Positions 25,461 to 32,785 of a DNA stretch of 32,785 nt are shown here, piece by piece (the stretch's first letter is position 1; each line of letters starts with the position of its first letter). The position numbers were made by a program, and so were the translations under genes. The DNA is taken from contig NZ_VOSS01000074.1 in assembly GCF_007997035.1 (NCBI RefSeq), positions 1 through 32,785 of the forward strand, read 5' to 3'. The DNA comes from Ralstonia sp. TCR112 (lineage in GTDB: Bacteria; Pseudomonadota; Gammaproteobacteria; Burkholderiales; Burkholderiaceae). The notes beneath the pieces were generated by a model. It searched no databases, was not told where the DNA came from, and saw nothing but the letters and a program-made list of their open reading frames with translations.

Positions 25461-25940
25461 TTACTCGCCCTCGGGCTCCATCTGCGATTGCAGGTAATTC
25501 TGGATGCCCACCTTGTCGATCAGCTCAAGCTGCGTTTCCAGCCAGTCGATGTGCTCTTCGGTGTCGTCCAGGATGTCGACCAGAATTTCGCGGCTGACGT
25601 AGTCCTTGACCGACTCGCAGTAAGCGATGCCCTCGACCACGGTGCCGTGTGCGGCGCGTTCCAGTTTCAGGTCGCACTCGATGATCTCTTTCGTGTCCTG
25701 GCCGATGAAGATCTTGCCGAGGTCCTGCAGGTTGGGCAGGCCGTCAAGCATCAGGATGCGCTCGATCAGGCGATCGGCATGCTTCATTTCGCCGATCGAC
25801 TCCTTGTATTCGTGGTCGCCAATGCGCTTGAGCCCCCAGTGGCCGTACATGCGCGCGTGGAGGAAATACTGGTTGATGGCGGTCAGCTCGTTCTTGAGCT
25901 GGGCGTTCAGATATTGGATGACCTTCTTATCGCCTTTCAT
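25461..25940 (-). CDS. bfr: Bacterioferritin
   Basis: A 159-residue heme-containing ferritin that forms a 24-mer storing iron as a mineral core. By direct numbering against E. coli Bfr the ferroxidase ligands Glu18, Tyr25 (nearby), Glu51, His54, Glu94 and His130 are present, and the heme ligand Met52 is in EMKHAD. Position 127, a Glu ligand in E. coli, is Thr here ([11 protein letters not shown]), with Glu at 128 and 129. The start at 25940 ([11 protein letters not shown]) has GGAG eight bases upstream. It lies 148 bases after bfd on the same strand, its usual partner for iron release. No Fur box is seen directly before bfr. Confidence 0.95.
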   Translation of the reverse strand: MKGDKKVIQYLNAQLKNELTAINQYFLHARMYGHWGLKRIGDHEYKESIGEMKHADRLIERILMLDGLPNLQDLGKIFIGQDTKEIIECDLKLERAAHGTVVEGIAYCESVKDYVSREILVDILDDTEEHIDWLETQLELIDKVGIQNYLQSQMEPEGE

Positions 25941-26032
25941 TCTTGGGGCTCCAGCAAAGTGCAACTGCGGTGATGGACGCGCGCACGCGTCCTTTCAAGA
26001 CGAGCCCAGTACCTGACCAGAAAGCAACAAAT

Positions 26033-26059
26033 GCCGCCGAGGCTCAGCGCCTGGGCGGC
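26033..26059 (-). terminator. Possible hairpin after bfd
   Basis: GCCGCC (26033-26038) pairs with GGCGGC (26054-26059), with an inner GGC/GCC pair. The minus-strand tail (ATTTGTTG) is only mildly T-rich. It may partly separate bfd from bfr. Confidence 0.35.
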
Positions 26060-26088
26060 AATTCGCGGCGACACGAAAAAGGGGGAAA

Positions 26089-26364
26089 TCAGGCTGCCAA
26101 TGCACCGGCCGCGATGGCCTGATCATTGGCGACGGGCTCGTCGCGACGCTCGATTATGGCATGCGTGCTGGCACGGCCCAAGATTTGATCGACGGGGACA
26201 CAGCTCACCGCTTCGGCGAGCACCTGCTTGGCGCAGTCCCGACATTGTCCGCAGCACGTGCCCACGCCGAGCGTTTCGGCGAGTTCGTCCATCGTCGACA
26301 CGCCCAGACGGGCGGCGCCATGGATTTCGCGGTCGGTCACTTGGTTGCAGATGCAGACGTACAC
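26089..26364 (-). CDS. bfd: Bacterioferritin-associated ferredoxin
   Basis: A 91-residue protein with the BFD-type [2Fe-2S] domain. The cluster cysteines are Cys4 and Cys6 (VCICNQ) and Cys38 and Cys41 in GTCCGQCRDC. Bfd passes electrons to the bacterioferritin heme so that stored ferric iron is released when iron is scarce. The start is GTG with GGAGGA five bases upstream, a strong site. The C-terminal tail of about 25 residues extends beyond the minimal E. coli Bfd (64 residues). It is transcribed from the Fur-overlapped promoter just upstream. Confidence 0.94.
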   Translation of the reverse strand: MYVCICNQVTDREIHGAARLGVSTMDELAETLGVGTCCGQCRDCAKQVLAEAVSCVPVDQILGRASTHAIIERRDEPVANDQAIAAGALAA

Positions 26365-26404
26365 GGGATTCCTCCGCAGCGCTCAAAACGCGCGCTGTTA
26401 AACC

Positions 26405-26433
26405 AGAATAACAGAGAATGGGAATGAGAACAA
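26405..26433 (-). promoter_or_regulatory. bfd promoter
   Basis: On the minus strand TTGTTC (26428-26433), 17 bases, then TATTCT (26405-26410). It lies 41 bases before the bfd start and fits a housekeeping sigma-70 promoter. Confidence 0.65.
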
Positions 26434-26438
26434 TTCTT
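26414..26438. promoter_or_regulatory. Fur box over the bfd promoter
   Basis: The run GAGAAT-GGGAAT-GAGAAC-A-ATTCTT (26414-26438) fits the Fur operator as three forward hexamers and one reversed hexamer around a single base, of the GATAAT type. It overlaps the -35 box and spacer, so iron-loaded Fur would block the promoter. The rest of 26439-26596, up to ptsI, shows only a short hairpin (26567-26583) without a T tract. Confidence 0.7.
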
Positions 26439-26596
26439 GTTCGACCCCATTCCAGTCGGAGGGTCATGCAGGTGCACGGGAGCCGCCTTTCTCAGGAAAG
26501 ACGTGAAATTTCAATCACTTGTAGAGGAACCGCGCCTAGGGAGGGCGATGCGCCGGTGCGACACTTGAAGCGACCGACGCTTCCGAGACGCGTGGA

Positions 26597-28348
26597 TCAG
26601 GCCCGCGCCAGCGCGCCGAGCGCCTGTTCGATTTCCGCCGGTTCGCAGGCATGCAGCAGGCGCTCCGCCTCCCGCATCAGACGGGGACGGTCCGCGCGCA
26701 GAATCTGCTGTTTGACGCTCAGCAACTGGGACGGATGCATCGAGAATTCGGTGAGTCCCATGCCGAGCAGCAGACGTGTCATCGAGGCGTCACCTGCCAT
26801 CTCCCCGCACACCGAGACTGGTTTGCCGGCCTGATGCGCCTCACGGATGGTGCGTGCGATCAATTGCAGCACCGCCGGATGCAGCGGGTCGTACAGATGG
26901 GCGACCGCGTTGTCGGCGCGGTCGATGGCGAGCGTGTATTGGATCAGGTCGTTCGTGCCGATCGAGAGAAAATCCATGCGGCGCAGGAACACCGGCAGGA
27001 TCAGCACGGCGGCCGGAATCTCGATCATGGCGCCGACTTTGATGCCGGGATCATAGGCCAGGCCGTCGGCGTCGAGCGAAGCCTTGGCGCGCGCCAGCAA
27101 TTCCAGCGTCTGGTCGATCTCGCGGGCGTGCGCCAACATCGGCACGAGAATCTTGATCGGCCCAAATGCCGACGCCCGCAGCAGCGCACGCAACTGCGTC
27201 AGGAACATCGCCGGTTCCGACAGCGACCAGCGGATCGCACGCAAACCCAGCGCCGGATTGGGCGCGGTCTCGAACACGTCGTCGCGGATGTCCAGCGGCT
27301 TGTCGGCACCAATGTCGATGGTGCGGATGGTGACGGGCAGGCCCATCATCGACTCAACGGCAGTGCGGTAGGCGCGGAACTGCTCTTCCTCGTCGGGCAG
27401 CGCGCCACGACGGTTCATGAAGAGGAATTCGGAGCGGAACAGGCCCACGCCCACGGCGCCGGCTTTGACGGCAGCGGCCGCGTCTTCCGGCATTTCGATG
27501 TTTGCCTGAAGGTCGATCTGCGTACCGTCGAGCGTGACGGTGGGCGTATGGCGCAGGCGCTCGAGGCGCTTCTTCTGCAGCTCGCCTTCGCTGCGGCGAT
27601 GGCGGTATTCCTCGAGGATGGATGTGTTCGGATCGACAATGACGATGCCGTTGTCGCCGTCGATGACGACGATGTCGTCCTGACGAATCAGCGTGCTCGC
27701 GTTGTGTACGCCCACGGCGGCCGGAATGTCGAGGCTGCGCGCCACGATGGCGGTATGCGAGGTGCGACCGCCGAGATCGGTCACGAAGCCGGCGAAGGTC
27801 TGACCGCGGAACTGCAGCATGTCGGCCGGCGCAATATCGTGCGCGACGACGATCATGCCGGCGTCCGGATCGCAGCCGACCGCCACCGGCGCGGGCGCCA
27901 GCGCGGGCGCACCGGCGAGCACTTTCAGAATGCGTTCTACCACCTGCTCGATATCGGCCTTGCGCTCGCGCAGGTATTCGTCTTCGATTTCGCCGAACTG
28001 GCGGATCAGTTCTTCAAGCTGCGTTGTGAGCGCCCACTCTGCGTTGTAGCGTCGCTGGCGAATCAGCGTCTCGGGCACCTGCGAGAGCAACGCGTCGTCC
28101 AGAATCATCGCGTGCACATCGAGGAAGGCGCCCATCTCTTCGGGCACGTCGGTAGGCAGGTCACGCTTGAGTGCGGCCAGTTCGGCACGCACGGTGGCGC
28201 GGGCATTGCGCAGGCGCTCGACCTCGGCGTCGAGCTTGTCTTCATCGACGAGGTAATGCGACACATCGAGCGCCGCACGCGCCAGCATGTGGGCGCGGCC
28301 GATGGAGATGCCGCGCGAGACCGGAATACCGTGCAGGGTAAAAGGCAT
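26597..28348 (-). CDS. ptsI: Phosphoenolpyruvate-protein phosphotransferase (PTS Enzyme I)
   Basis: A 583-residue Enzyme I, of normal length. The phosphorylated histidine is His198 in GGRTSHTAIVARS. The C-terminal phosphoenolpyruvate-binding barrel has FRSEFLFMNR, LSIGTNDLIQYTLAIDR and the catalytic cysteine segment SVCGEMAGD. It takes phosphate from phosphoenolpyruvate and passes it to HPr His15. It is the third gene of a unit EIIA - ptsH - ptsI, with 44 bases between ptsH and its start. The Shine-Dalgarno is weak. No sugar permease (EIIB or EIIC) is present in the window. Confidence 0.96.
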   Translation of the reverse strand: MPFTLHGIPVSRGISIGRAHMLARAALDVSHYLVDEDKLDAEVERLRNARATVRAELAALKRDLPTDVPEEMGAFLDVHAMILDDALLSQVPETLIRQRRYNAEWALTTQLEELIRQFGEIEDEYLRERKADIEQVVERILKVLAGAPALAPAPVAVGCDPDAGMIVVAHDIAPADMLQFRGQTFAGFVTDLGGRTSHTAIVARSLDIPAAVGVHNASTLIRQDDIVVIDGDNGIVIVDPNTSILEEYRHRRSEGELQKKRLERLRHTPTVTLDGTQIDLQANIEMPEDAAAAVKAGAVGVGLFRSEFLFMNRRGALPDEEEQFRAYRTAVESMMGLPVTIRTIDIGADKPLDIRDDVFETAPNPALGLRAIRWSLSEPAMFLTQLRALLRASAFGPIKILVPMLAHAREIDQTLELLARAKASLDADGLAYDPGIKVGAMIEIPAAVLILPVFLRRMDFLSIGTNDLIQYTLAIDRADNAVAHLYDPLHPAVLQLIARTIREAHQAGKPVSVCGEMAGDASMTRLLLGMGLTEFSMHPSQLLSVKQQILRADRPRLMREAERLLHACEPAEIEQALGALARA

Positions 28349-28392
28349 AGACGCTGGCCGGAGCGGCGTTGAAGTGAAGTGTGTCGAGCGGG

Positions 28393-28662
28393 TTATTCGC
28401 CTTCGCCGAAGCGATCGTTGATGAGCGCGACGAGACCATCCATGGCGTCGTGCTCGTCGGGCCCGTCGATCTCCAGCGTGACGGTGGAGCCGATGCCCGC
28501 AGCCAACATCATCACGCCCATGATGCTCTTGGCGTCGACCTGACGGCCGTTGCGCGACATCTTGATCTGGCTGTCGAACTTGCTGGCGAGCTGCGTGAGT
28601 TTGGCGGAGGCGCGGGCATGCAGCCCGAGCTTATTGATGATGGTGATATCCCTCTGCAGCAT
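28393..28662 (-). CDS. ptsH: PTS phosphocarrier protein HPr
   Basis: An 89-residue HPr. His15 (GLHARA) is the phosphate acceptor from Enzyme I, and Ser46 (AKSIMGVMML) is in the context recognised by HPr kinase, as in betaproteobacteria that carry hprK. The start at 28662 gives the normal HPr beginning; it lies 32 bases inside the end of the EIIA gene, which points to tight translational coupling. Confidence 0.95.
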   Translation of the reverse strand: MLQRDITIINKLGLHARASAKLTQLASKFDSQIKMSRNGRQVDAKSIMGVMMLAAGIGSTVTLEIDGPDEHDAMDGLVALINDRFGEGE

Positions 28663-29086
28663 ATTTGTCCGGATGGTTGGCAACCTGGTTCTGAACGGCT
28701 GTCGAGCCGACCTGCAGTACGCCTTGCGCGCCGCCGGCCAGGGCCTTGGCGGCAAGTTGTTCGAGTTTTTCGGAGCGATAGCAGATGGCGCGCACGAGCA
28801 TCGGCAGGTTCACGCCGGCCAGCACGCGCACGCGGCCCGGATCGGCCAGGCGCGAGGCGATATTGGCGGGCGTCGCCCCGAAGATGTCGGTCAGCACCAG
28901 TGCGCCGTTGGCTTCAATGAGTTCGGCGAGCTTGTCGCGCGCCTGGGCCAGCACGGCGGCCGGCTCGGCATCAGGCAGGACATCGATTGCGCCCAGCCGT
29001 TCGGGCTGACCGCAATAGACGTGTGCAGCGCAATCGCGCAGTGCGCTGGCCAGCGGCGCATGAGCGATGATGAGAATCCCTGCCAT
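28631..29086 (-). CDS. PTS EIIA component, mannose/fructose/sorbose family
   Basis: A 151-residue EIIA of the mannose family. The phosphorylation site is His9 (LIIAHAPLA), with the family segment VLTDIFGATPAN. It would receive phosphate from HPr His15. Since no EIIB, EIIC or EIID gene is present, it more probably acts as a regulatory protein than in sugar uptake, as proposed for the incomplete PTS of other betaproteobacteria. The last 32 bases overlap ptsH. It is the first gene of the operon. Confidence 0.9.
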   Translation of the reverse strand: MAGILIIAHAPLASALRDCAAHVYCGQPERLGAIDVLPDAEPAAVLAQARDKLAELIEANGALVLTDIFGATPANIASRLADPGRVRVLAGVNLPMLVRAICYRSEKLEQLAAKALAGGAQGVLQVGSTAVQNQVANHPDKYAAEGYHHHQ

Positions 29087-29114
29087 GATCGAAAAGCGAA
29101 TCGGTGTAGCGCCG

Positions 29115-29120
29115 ATTGTA
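29115..29120 (-). promoter_or_regulatory. Candidate -10 box of the PTS operon
   Basis: TACAAT on the minus strand, 28 bases before the EIIA start; the -35 region is poor. The 119-base gap to gshB shows no convincing terminator. Confidence 0.35.
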
Positions 29121-29205
29121 TCAGGGCCATTTGGCGCAATTGTGCAGCCGCGCGCCGGATCTCCCCCTTGTGGAGGACCCTCGGCGGAGGGGCCACGCCG
29201 CCCTT

Positions 29206-30177
29206 TTAGGCGGGCTTGCGTCCCAGCCCGCTTGTCTTGCCTGCGGCGCGCTCCAGCGCGTCGATGAACATCCCAGCCACGTTAAAGCCCGTCTGCTGCG
29301 TGATTTCCTGGAAGCACGTCGGACTCGTAACGTTGACCTCGGTGAGGTAATCCCCAATGACATCCAGGCCGACGAGCAGCAGACCGCGTTGCCACAGCAC
29401 CGGCGCAAGTGCATGTGCAATCACATGGTCGCGCTCGGACAGCGGCTGCGCCTTGCCCGTACCACCGGCAGCCAGATTGCCCCGGACCTCACCGGCCATC
29501 GGCACGCGCGCCAGCGAATGCGGCACCGGCGAACCGCCGATGAGCAGGATGCGTTTGTCGCCTTCACGGATGGCAGGGATGTACTGCTGAGCCATGATCG
29601 TGCGGGCGCCGTTGTCGGTCAGCGACTCGATCACTGCTCCGAGATTCATGCCGTCCGGGCCCACGCGGAAGATACCGGCGCCGCCCATGCCGTCGAGCGG
29701 CTTGAAGATGACGTCGCCTTGCTCGGCGTGGAATTCACGCAGGCGCTTGGCATCGCGCGACACGATGGTCGGCACGGTGAACTCGCGGAACTGCGCGATG
29801 GCGAGCTTCTCCGAATGGTCGCGAATCGCCTGCGGCTTGTTGAAGACCCGCGCGCCCTGGCGCTCGGCGATCTCCAGCAGCCACGTGCTGGTGACGTACT
29901 CCATGTCGAACGGCGGGTCCTTGCGCATGAGCACCGCGTCAAAGCCCGTCAGCGGCAGCAGGCGCGCATCGCCGGCGCGATACCAGTCGTGCTCATCGCC
30001 GGTCAGGGCGATCGGCGTGGCAACCGTTTCGACCACGTTGTTCGCCAGCGTGAGCTGTGACTGCAGGCACGTGTAGATGGCATAGCCGCGCGCCGCCGCC
30101 TCGCGCATCATCGCGAAGGTGGAATCCTTGTAGGTCTTGAACGTCGACAGCGGATCGACGATGAACAGGATGCGCAT
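29206..30177 (-). CDS. gshB: Glutathione synthetase
   Basis: A 323-residue ATP-grasp enzyme that joins glycine to gamma-glutamylcysteine. The N-terminal domain starts MRILFIVDPLSTFKTYKDST; the nucleotide-binding loop is KPLDGMGGAGIFRV, and the C-terminal segment has DVIGDYLTEVNVTSPTC, which bears the metal-binding Glu and Asn. AAGGAA lies six to nine bases before the ATG. It follows gshA by 31 bases in the same direction, so the two steps of glutathione synthesis form one unit. The hairpin around its stop codon is coding sequence without a T tract. Confidence 0.96.
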   Translation of the reverse strand: MRILFIVDPLSTFKTYKDSTFAMMREAAARGYAIYTCLQSQLTLANNVVETVATPIALTGDEHDWYRAGDARLLPLTGFDAVLMRKDPPFDMEYVTSTWLLEIAERQGARVFNKPQAIRDHSEKLAIAQFREFTVPTIVSRDAKRLREFHAEQGDVIFKPLDGMGGAGIFRVGPDGMNLGAVIESLTDNGARTIMAQQYIPAIREGDKRILLIGGSPVPHSLARVPMAGEVRGNLAAGGTGKAQPLSERDHVIAHALAPVLWQRGLLLVGLDVIGDYLTEVNVTSPTCFQEITQQTGFNVAGMFIDALERAAGKTSGLGRKPA

Positions 30178-30208
30178 GGCGGTTCCTTCTACAGCGTTTT
30201 ATGGCCGA

Positions 30209-31504
30209 TCAGATCAGCGGGTTCGGGTCGGTCTTCTCAAGCTCGAGCGACGCAGCCAACAGCGCCAGGCGCGCCACCACGCCGTACATGTAGAAGCGGT
30301 TCGGCTCGCCCGCGCCGGGCTTGGCATGGCTGTCCGGCAGGGAATTCGACGCAAACGGCAGCGGCACGAAATGCATGCCCGGCGCATTCAGATTCTCGTC
30401 CACGCCGCGGCCCGTGTGAACCCGGTAGAAACCGCCAACCACATAGCGGTCGATCATGTACACGACGGGCTCGGCGACTGCTTCGTTGATCTTCTCGAAG
30501 GTGTGCACGCCTTCCTGCACGATCACTTCGGAGACCTCCAGGCCCTCCTTGACCACGCTCATCTTGTTGCGCTCCTTCCGGTTGAGGCCCTTGACCTCGG
30601 AAGGATCGCGCACGGTCATCACGCCCATGCCATAGGTGCCGGCGTCGGCCTTGACCACCACGTACGGCGTCTCGGTCACGCCGTACTCCTTGTACTTCTT
30701 GGCGGTTTTCTTCAGCACCGTCTCCACCGCATGGGCGAGTTCTTCCTCGCCGGCGCGCTCATGGAAGTCCAGTCCACTGCACTTGGTGAAGTACGGGTTG
30801 ACCATCCACGGGTCAATGTCGATCAGCTTGGCGAACTTCTTGGCCACTTCGTCGTAAGCAGCAAAGTGGTTGGTCTTGCGACGCTGCGACCAGCCAGCGT
30901 GCAGCGGGGGCAGCAGATATTGTTCGTTGAGGTTCTCGAGGATGGGCGGCACGCCGGCTGACAGATCGTTGTTCAGCAGGATCGAGCAAGGGTCGAAGTC
31001 TTCCATGCCCAGGCGACGGCCCTTGGTGCCGATGCGCTTGATAGGCTCGACGACCAGGCGCTGCCCATCCGGCAAATCGATCGGCGTCGGCTCGGTGATG
31101 TCCTCGGAGAGCGACCCCAGGCGCACATTCAAGCCGGCTTGACGCATGATCTGCGACAGGCGCGCGACGTTCTGCAGATAGAACATGTTGCGCGTGTGGC
31201 GCTCGGGGATCAGCAGGAGGTTCTTGGCGTCCGGGCAGATCTTCTCGATCGCGGCCATGGCGGCCTGGACGGCCAGGGGCAGCATCTCGGGCGCTAGGTT
31301 GTTGAAGCCGCCCGGAAACAGGTTCGTGTCGACAGGCGCCAGCTTGAAGCCGGCGTTGCGCAAATCGACGGAACAGTAGAACGGCGGCGTGTGTTCCTGC
31401 CACTCCAGGCGGAACCAGCGTTCGATGGCGGGCGTGGCGTCAAGAATCTTCTGCTCGAGCTCCAGCAGCGGCCCGTTCAGCGCGGTGATCAAGTGCGGAA
31501 CCAT
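30209..31504 (-). CDS. gshA: Glutamate-cysteine ligase
   Basis: A 431-residue ligase that makes gamma-glutamylcysteine, the first step of glutathione synthesis. It belongs to the group first described from Acidithiobacillus ferrooxidans (the gshA_ferroox type), not to the E. coli GshA group. Recognisable stretches are KADAGTYGMGVMTVRDPSEV, IERWFRLEWQEHTPPFYCSV and FHERAGEEELAHAVET. The start at 31504 (MVPHLITALNG) has AGGAAGGG directly upstream; the frame continues upstream to 31558 without family-like sequence. It leads gshB. Confidence 0.92.
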   Translation of the reverse strand: MVPHLITALNGPLLELEQKILDATPAIERWFRLEWQEHTPPFYCSVDLRNAGFKLAPVDTNLFPGGFNNLAPEMLPLAVQAAMAAIEKICPDAKNLLLIPERHTRNMFYLQNVARLSQIMRQAGLNVRLGSLSEDITEPTPIDLPDGQRLVVEPIKRIGTKGRRLGMEDFDPCSILLNNDLSAGVPPILENLNEQYLLPPLHAGWSQRRKTNHFAAYDEVAKKFAKLIDIDPWMVNPYFTKCSGLDFHERAGEEELAHAVETVLKKTAKKYKEYGVTETPYVVVKADAGTYGMGVMTVRDPSEVKGLNRKERNKMSVVKEGLEVSEVIVQEGVHTFEKINEAVAEPVVYMIDRYVVGGFYRVHTGRGVDENLNAPGMHFVPLPFASNSLPDSHAKPGAGEPNRFYMYGVVARLALLAASLELEKTDPNPLI

Positions 31505-31539
31505 ACCCTTCCTATTGATGTTATTTATCGCCCACTCCG

Positions 31540-31545
31540 ATTGTA
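31540..31545 (-). promoter_or_regulatory. Candidate -10 box of gshA
   Basis: TACAAT (minus strand), 35 bases ahead of the gshA start, with no clear -35 hexamer. Confidence 0.35.
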
Positions 31546-31658
31546 GAGGAACAGGCAATAGCTTGCAGACGACAGCGGGCTATCGATATGCGGTCAGGAA
31601 GGAAGATTCGCAAGAGGCGTAGTGCGGCAGTGCAGCAGGCCACACAAAAAAAGCGGGC

Positions 31659-31686
31659 AAAAAAAAAGCGCGGGGCTGCCGCGCTT
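31659..31686 (-). terminator. Intrinsic terminator in the gshA-amtB gap
   Basis: On the minus strand AAGCGCGG pairs with CCGCGCTT (31679-31686 with 31666-31673), five-base loop, then about nine T residues (complement of 31659-31667). It faces the same way as amtB but lies some 165 bases beyond that gene's own terminator. Confidence 0.8.
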
Positions 31687-31743
31687 GGGGAATAGCCTGA
31701 CAGATACGGGGAGCGTTCTGCAGGTGGAGGAAACCACGTCTGC
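31659..31743 (-). ncRNA. Candidate small RNA between amtB and gshA
   Basis: A transcript of about 80 bases would fit: -35-like TTGCCT (31767-31772), 17 bases, -10-like TACATT (31744-31749), then a hairpin (31720-31743; arms GCAG/CTGC and GTGG/CCAC, loop TTTCCT) and the strong terminator at 31659-31686. The loop region reads UUUCCUCC, complementary to a Shine-Dalgarno. The predicted start falls inside the hairpin's first arm, which weakens the case, and the terminator may simply be a second one for amtB. Confidence 0.3.
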
Positions 31744-31825
31744 AATGTAAGCGCCCGCATAACGAGAGGCAATTGAAGGTTTTTTACATCGGACTTAAGG
31801 GCGTCCGGCTCAGGGGCGGTGAAAC

Positions 31826-31850
31826 AAAAAACCCGGCGCACAGCCGGGTC
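31826..31850 (-). terminator. Terminator of amtB
   Basis: ACCCGGC (31831-31837) pairs with GCCGGGT (31843-31849), five-base loop; the minus-strand tail is TTTTTT (31826-31831). It begins 23 bases after the amtB stop. Confidence 0.85.
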
Positions 31851-31872
31851 TTTTGCAAGATGGTGCAGACGA

Positions 31873-32785
31873 TCAGTCTTCGTAGGCGGTTTCGCCGTGG
31901 GACGTGATGTCCAGGCCTTCGCGCTCCTCTTCTTCCGGCACGCGCAGGCCAACAATGGCATCGACGATCTTGTAAGAGATGAACGCCACGACTGCGGACC
32001 AGATCACCGTGGTCGCCACGCCCTGGAACTGAATCCACAGCTGGCCGCCGATCGAGTAGTCATCGGCCACCTTGTTGGCGACATAGTCGTAGATGCCCGT
32101 GCCGCCCAGGCTCGGTGCCGCGAACACGCCGGTCAGCAGCGCGCCGAGGATACCGCCCACGCCGTGCACACCGAAGACGTCAAGCGTGTCGTCCATGCCC
32201 AGCATGCGCTTGAGGCCATTCACGCCCCACAGGCACAGCAGGCCGGCGATGATGCCGAGCGCGATCGAACCCATCGGGCCGACAAAGCCGGCAGCCGGGG
32301 TGATGGCGACCAGGCCAGCCACCGCGCCCGATGCAGCACCCAGCATCGACGGCTTGCTCTTGCCGAACCACTCGCCGAAGCTCCACGACAGCACGGCAGC
32401 GGCGGTGGCCAGCAACGTGTTGACGAAGGCCAGCGCGGCGCTGCCGTTGGCTTCCAGGGCCGAACCGGCGTTGAAACCGAACCAGCCGAACCACAGCAGC
32501 GAGGCACCGACCATCGTCAGCGTCAGGCTGTGCGGCTTGAGCGCCTCACGACCAAAGCCGATGCGCTTACCGAACAGGAATGCACCCACCAGACCGGCCA
32601 CAGCGGCGTTGATGTGCACGACGGTGCCGCCCGCAAAGTCCAGCGCGCCCTTCTGGAACAGCCAGCCCGACTTGGCAGTCATTGCTTCAGCAGCCTTTGC
32701 ATCCGTGAAACCATCCGGACCCGGCCAGAACCAGACCATGTGCGCGATCGGCAGGTAGCTGAAGGTGAACCACAGCACCACGAAC
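31873..32785 (-). CDS. amtB: Ammonium transporter (partial, 5' end outside window)
   Basis: The last 303 or so residues of an Amt/Rh family channel; the frame stays open to the window edge, where FVVLWFTFSYLPIAHMVW matches the middle of AmtB, so roughly the first third is missing. The conduction-pore histidines are recognisable in VHINAAVAGL and DVFGVHGVGG, and WFGWFGFNAGSAL is the family signature. The cytoplasmic C-terminal tail (VPEEEEREGLD, ending TAYED) is the type that binds the PII protein GlnK. It imports ammonium across the inner membrane. Its promoter and a possible glnK upstream are beyond the window. Confidence 0.95.
   Translation of the reverse strand, partial: FVVLWFTFSYLPIAHMVWFWPGPDGFTDAKAAEAMTAKSGWLFQKGALDFAGGTVVHINAAVAGLVGAFLFGKRIGFGREALKPHSLTLTMVGASLLWFGWFGFNAGSALEANGSAALAFVNTLLATAAAVLSWSFGEWFGKSKPSMLGAASGAVAGLVAITPAAGFVGPMGSIALGIIAGLLCLWGVNGLKRMLGMDDTLDVFGVHGVGGILGALLTGVFAAPSLGGTGIYDYVANKVADDYSIGGQLWIQFQGVATTVIWSAVVAFISYKIVDAIVGLRVPEEEEREGLDITSHGETAYED

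Noticed and set aside
26567-26583. Hairpin after ptsI as a terminator
   Set aside because: A six-base-pair stem with no T tract on the minus strand.
26651-28372. Long open frame antisense to ptsI
   Set aside because: His/Gln/Arg-rich and featureless; Enzyme I on the minus strand is unmistakable.
29130-29146. Sigma-54-like promoter (TTGGCGC ... TGCA) on the plus strand
   Set aside because: The spacing between the GG and GC elements is nine instead of the required ten, and no plus-strand gene follows.
29211-29232. Hairpin over the gshB stop codon as a terminator
   Set aside because: The stem is strong, but it is part of the C-terminal codons and no T tract follows.

Overview
The window is high-GC DNA from a betaproteobacterium of the Burkholderiaceae, most likely a Ralstonia (R. 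pickettii, R. insidiosa or R. solanacearum type). This is inferred from the protein sequences (GpmA, CtaB, CtaD and HPr look very Ralstonia-like) and from the gene order cta cluster - bioC/comF - trmL - gpsA - secB - grxC - gpmA - ctpA - moeB - bfr/bfd - ptsI/ptsH/EIIA - gshB/gshA - amtB. It is chromosomal and almost entirely core. I see no rRNA, tRNA, CRISPR array, transposase, phage gene or defence island.

Region by region. Positions 1-190 hold the end of an apparent dispersed hairpin repeat. Positions 189-5668 carry ybiB (+), a pirin and an OsmC gene (-), and a large membrane diguanylate cyclase with two PAS domains (+). Positions 5669-6797 are the heat-shock sigma factor rpoH and its upstream region. 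Positions 6816-16950 are the aa3/caa3 cytochrome c oxidase locus on the minus strand. One block (ctaC, ctaD, a 43-residue assembly peptide, ctaG, a DUF2970 gene, ctaE) is driven by a near-consensus promoter at 16919-16947 and preceded by a broken DUF2244 gene. A second block (SURF1, a thioredoxin-like CxxxC membrane protein, ctaA, ctaB, sco) supplies heme A and copper delivery. A small two-helix membrane protein gene (DUF2909) lies between the blocks on the plus strand. Positions 17018-22840 hold a BioC-like methyltransferase, comF, trmL, gpsA, secB, grxC, a membrane rhodanese and gpmA. Positions 22959-25394 hold a C-terminal processing protease and moeB/thiF. Positions 25461-26440 are an iron-storage pair: bacterioferritin, then a bfd ferredoxin behind a promoter overlapped by a convincing Fur box. 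Positions 26597-29086 are an incomplete, probably regulatory PTS (EIIA of the mannose family, HPr, EI). Positions 29206-31504 are glutathione synthesis (gshA then gshB). The window ends inside amtB.

Functionally, the oxidase locus is nearly self-sufficient: structural subunits I-III, heme O synthase (CtaB), heme A synthase (CtaA), copper delivery (CtaG, Sco and possibly the second CxxxC protein) and SURF1. Redox housekeeping (grxC, gshA, gshB, bfr/bfd) is scattered around it.

I did not find a clear previously undescribed multi-gene system. The observations most worth checking are the frameshifted DUF2244 gene in the ctaC leader, a possible small RNA between gshA and amtB, the orphan CxxxC protein in the assembly operon, a non-canonical residue at a bacterioferritin ferroxidase position, and terminators that sit almost on the start codons of gpsA and moeB.
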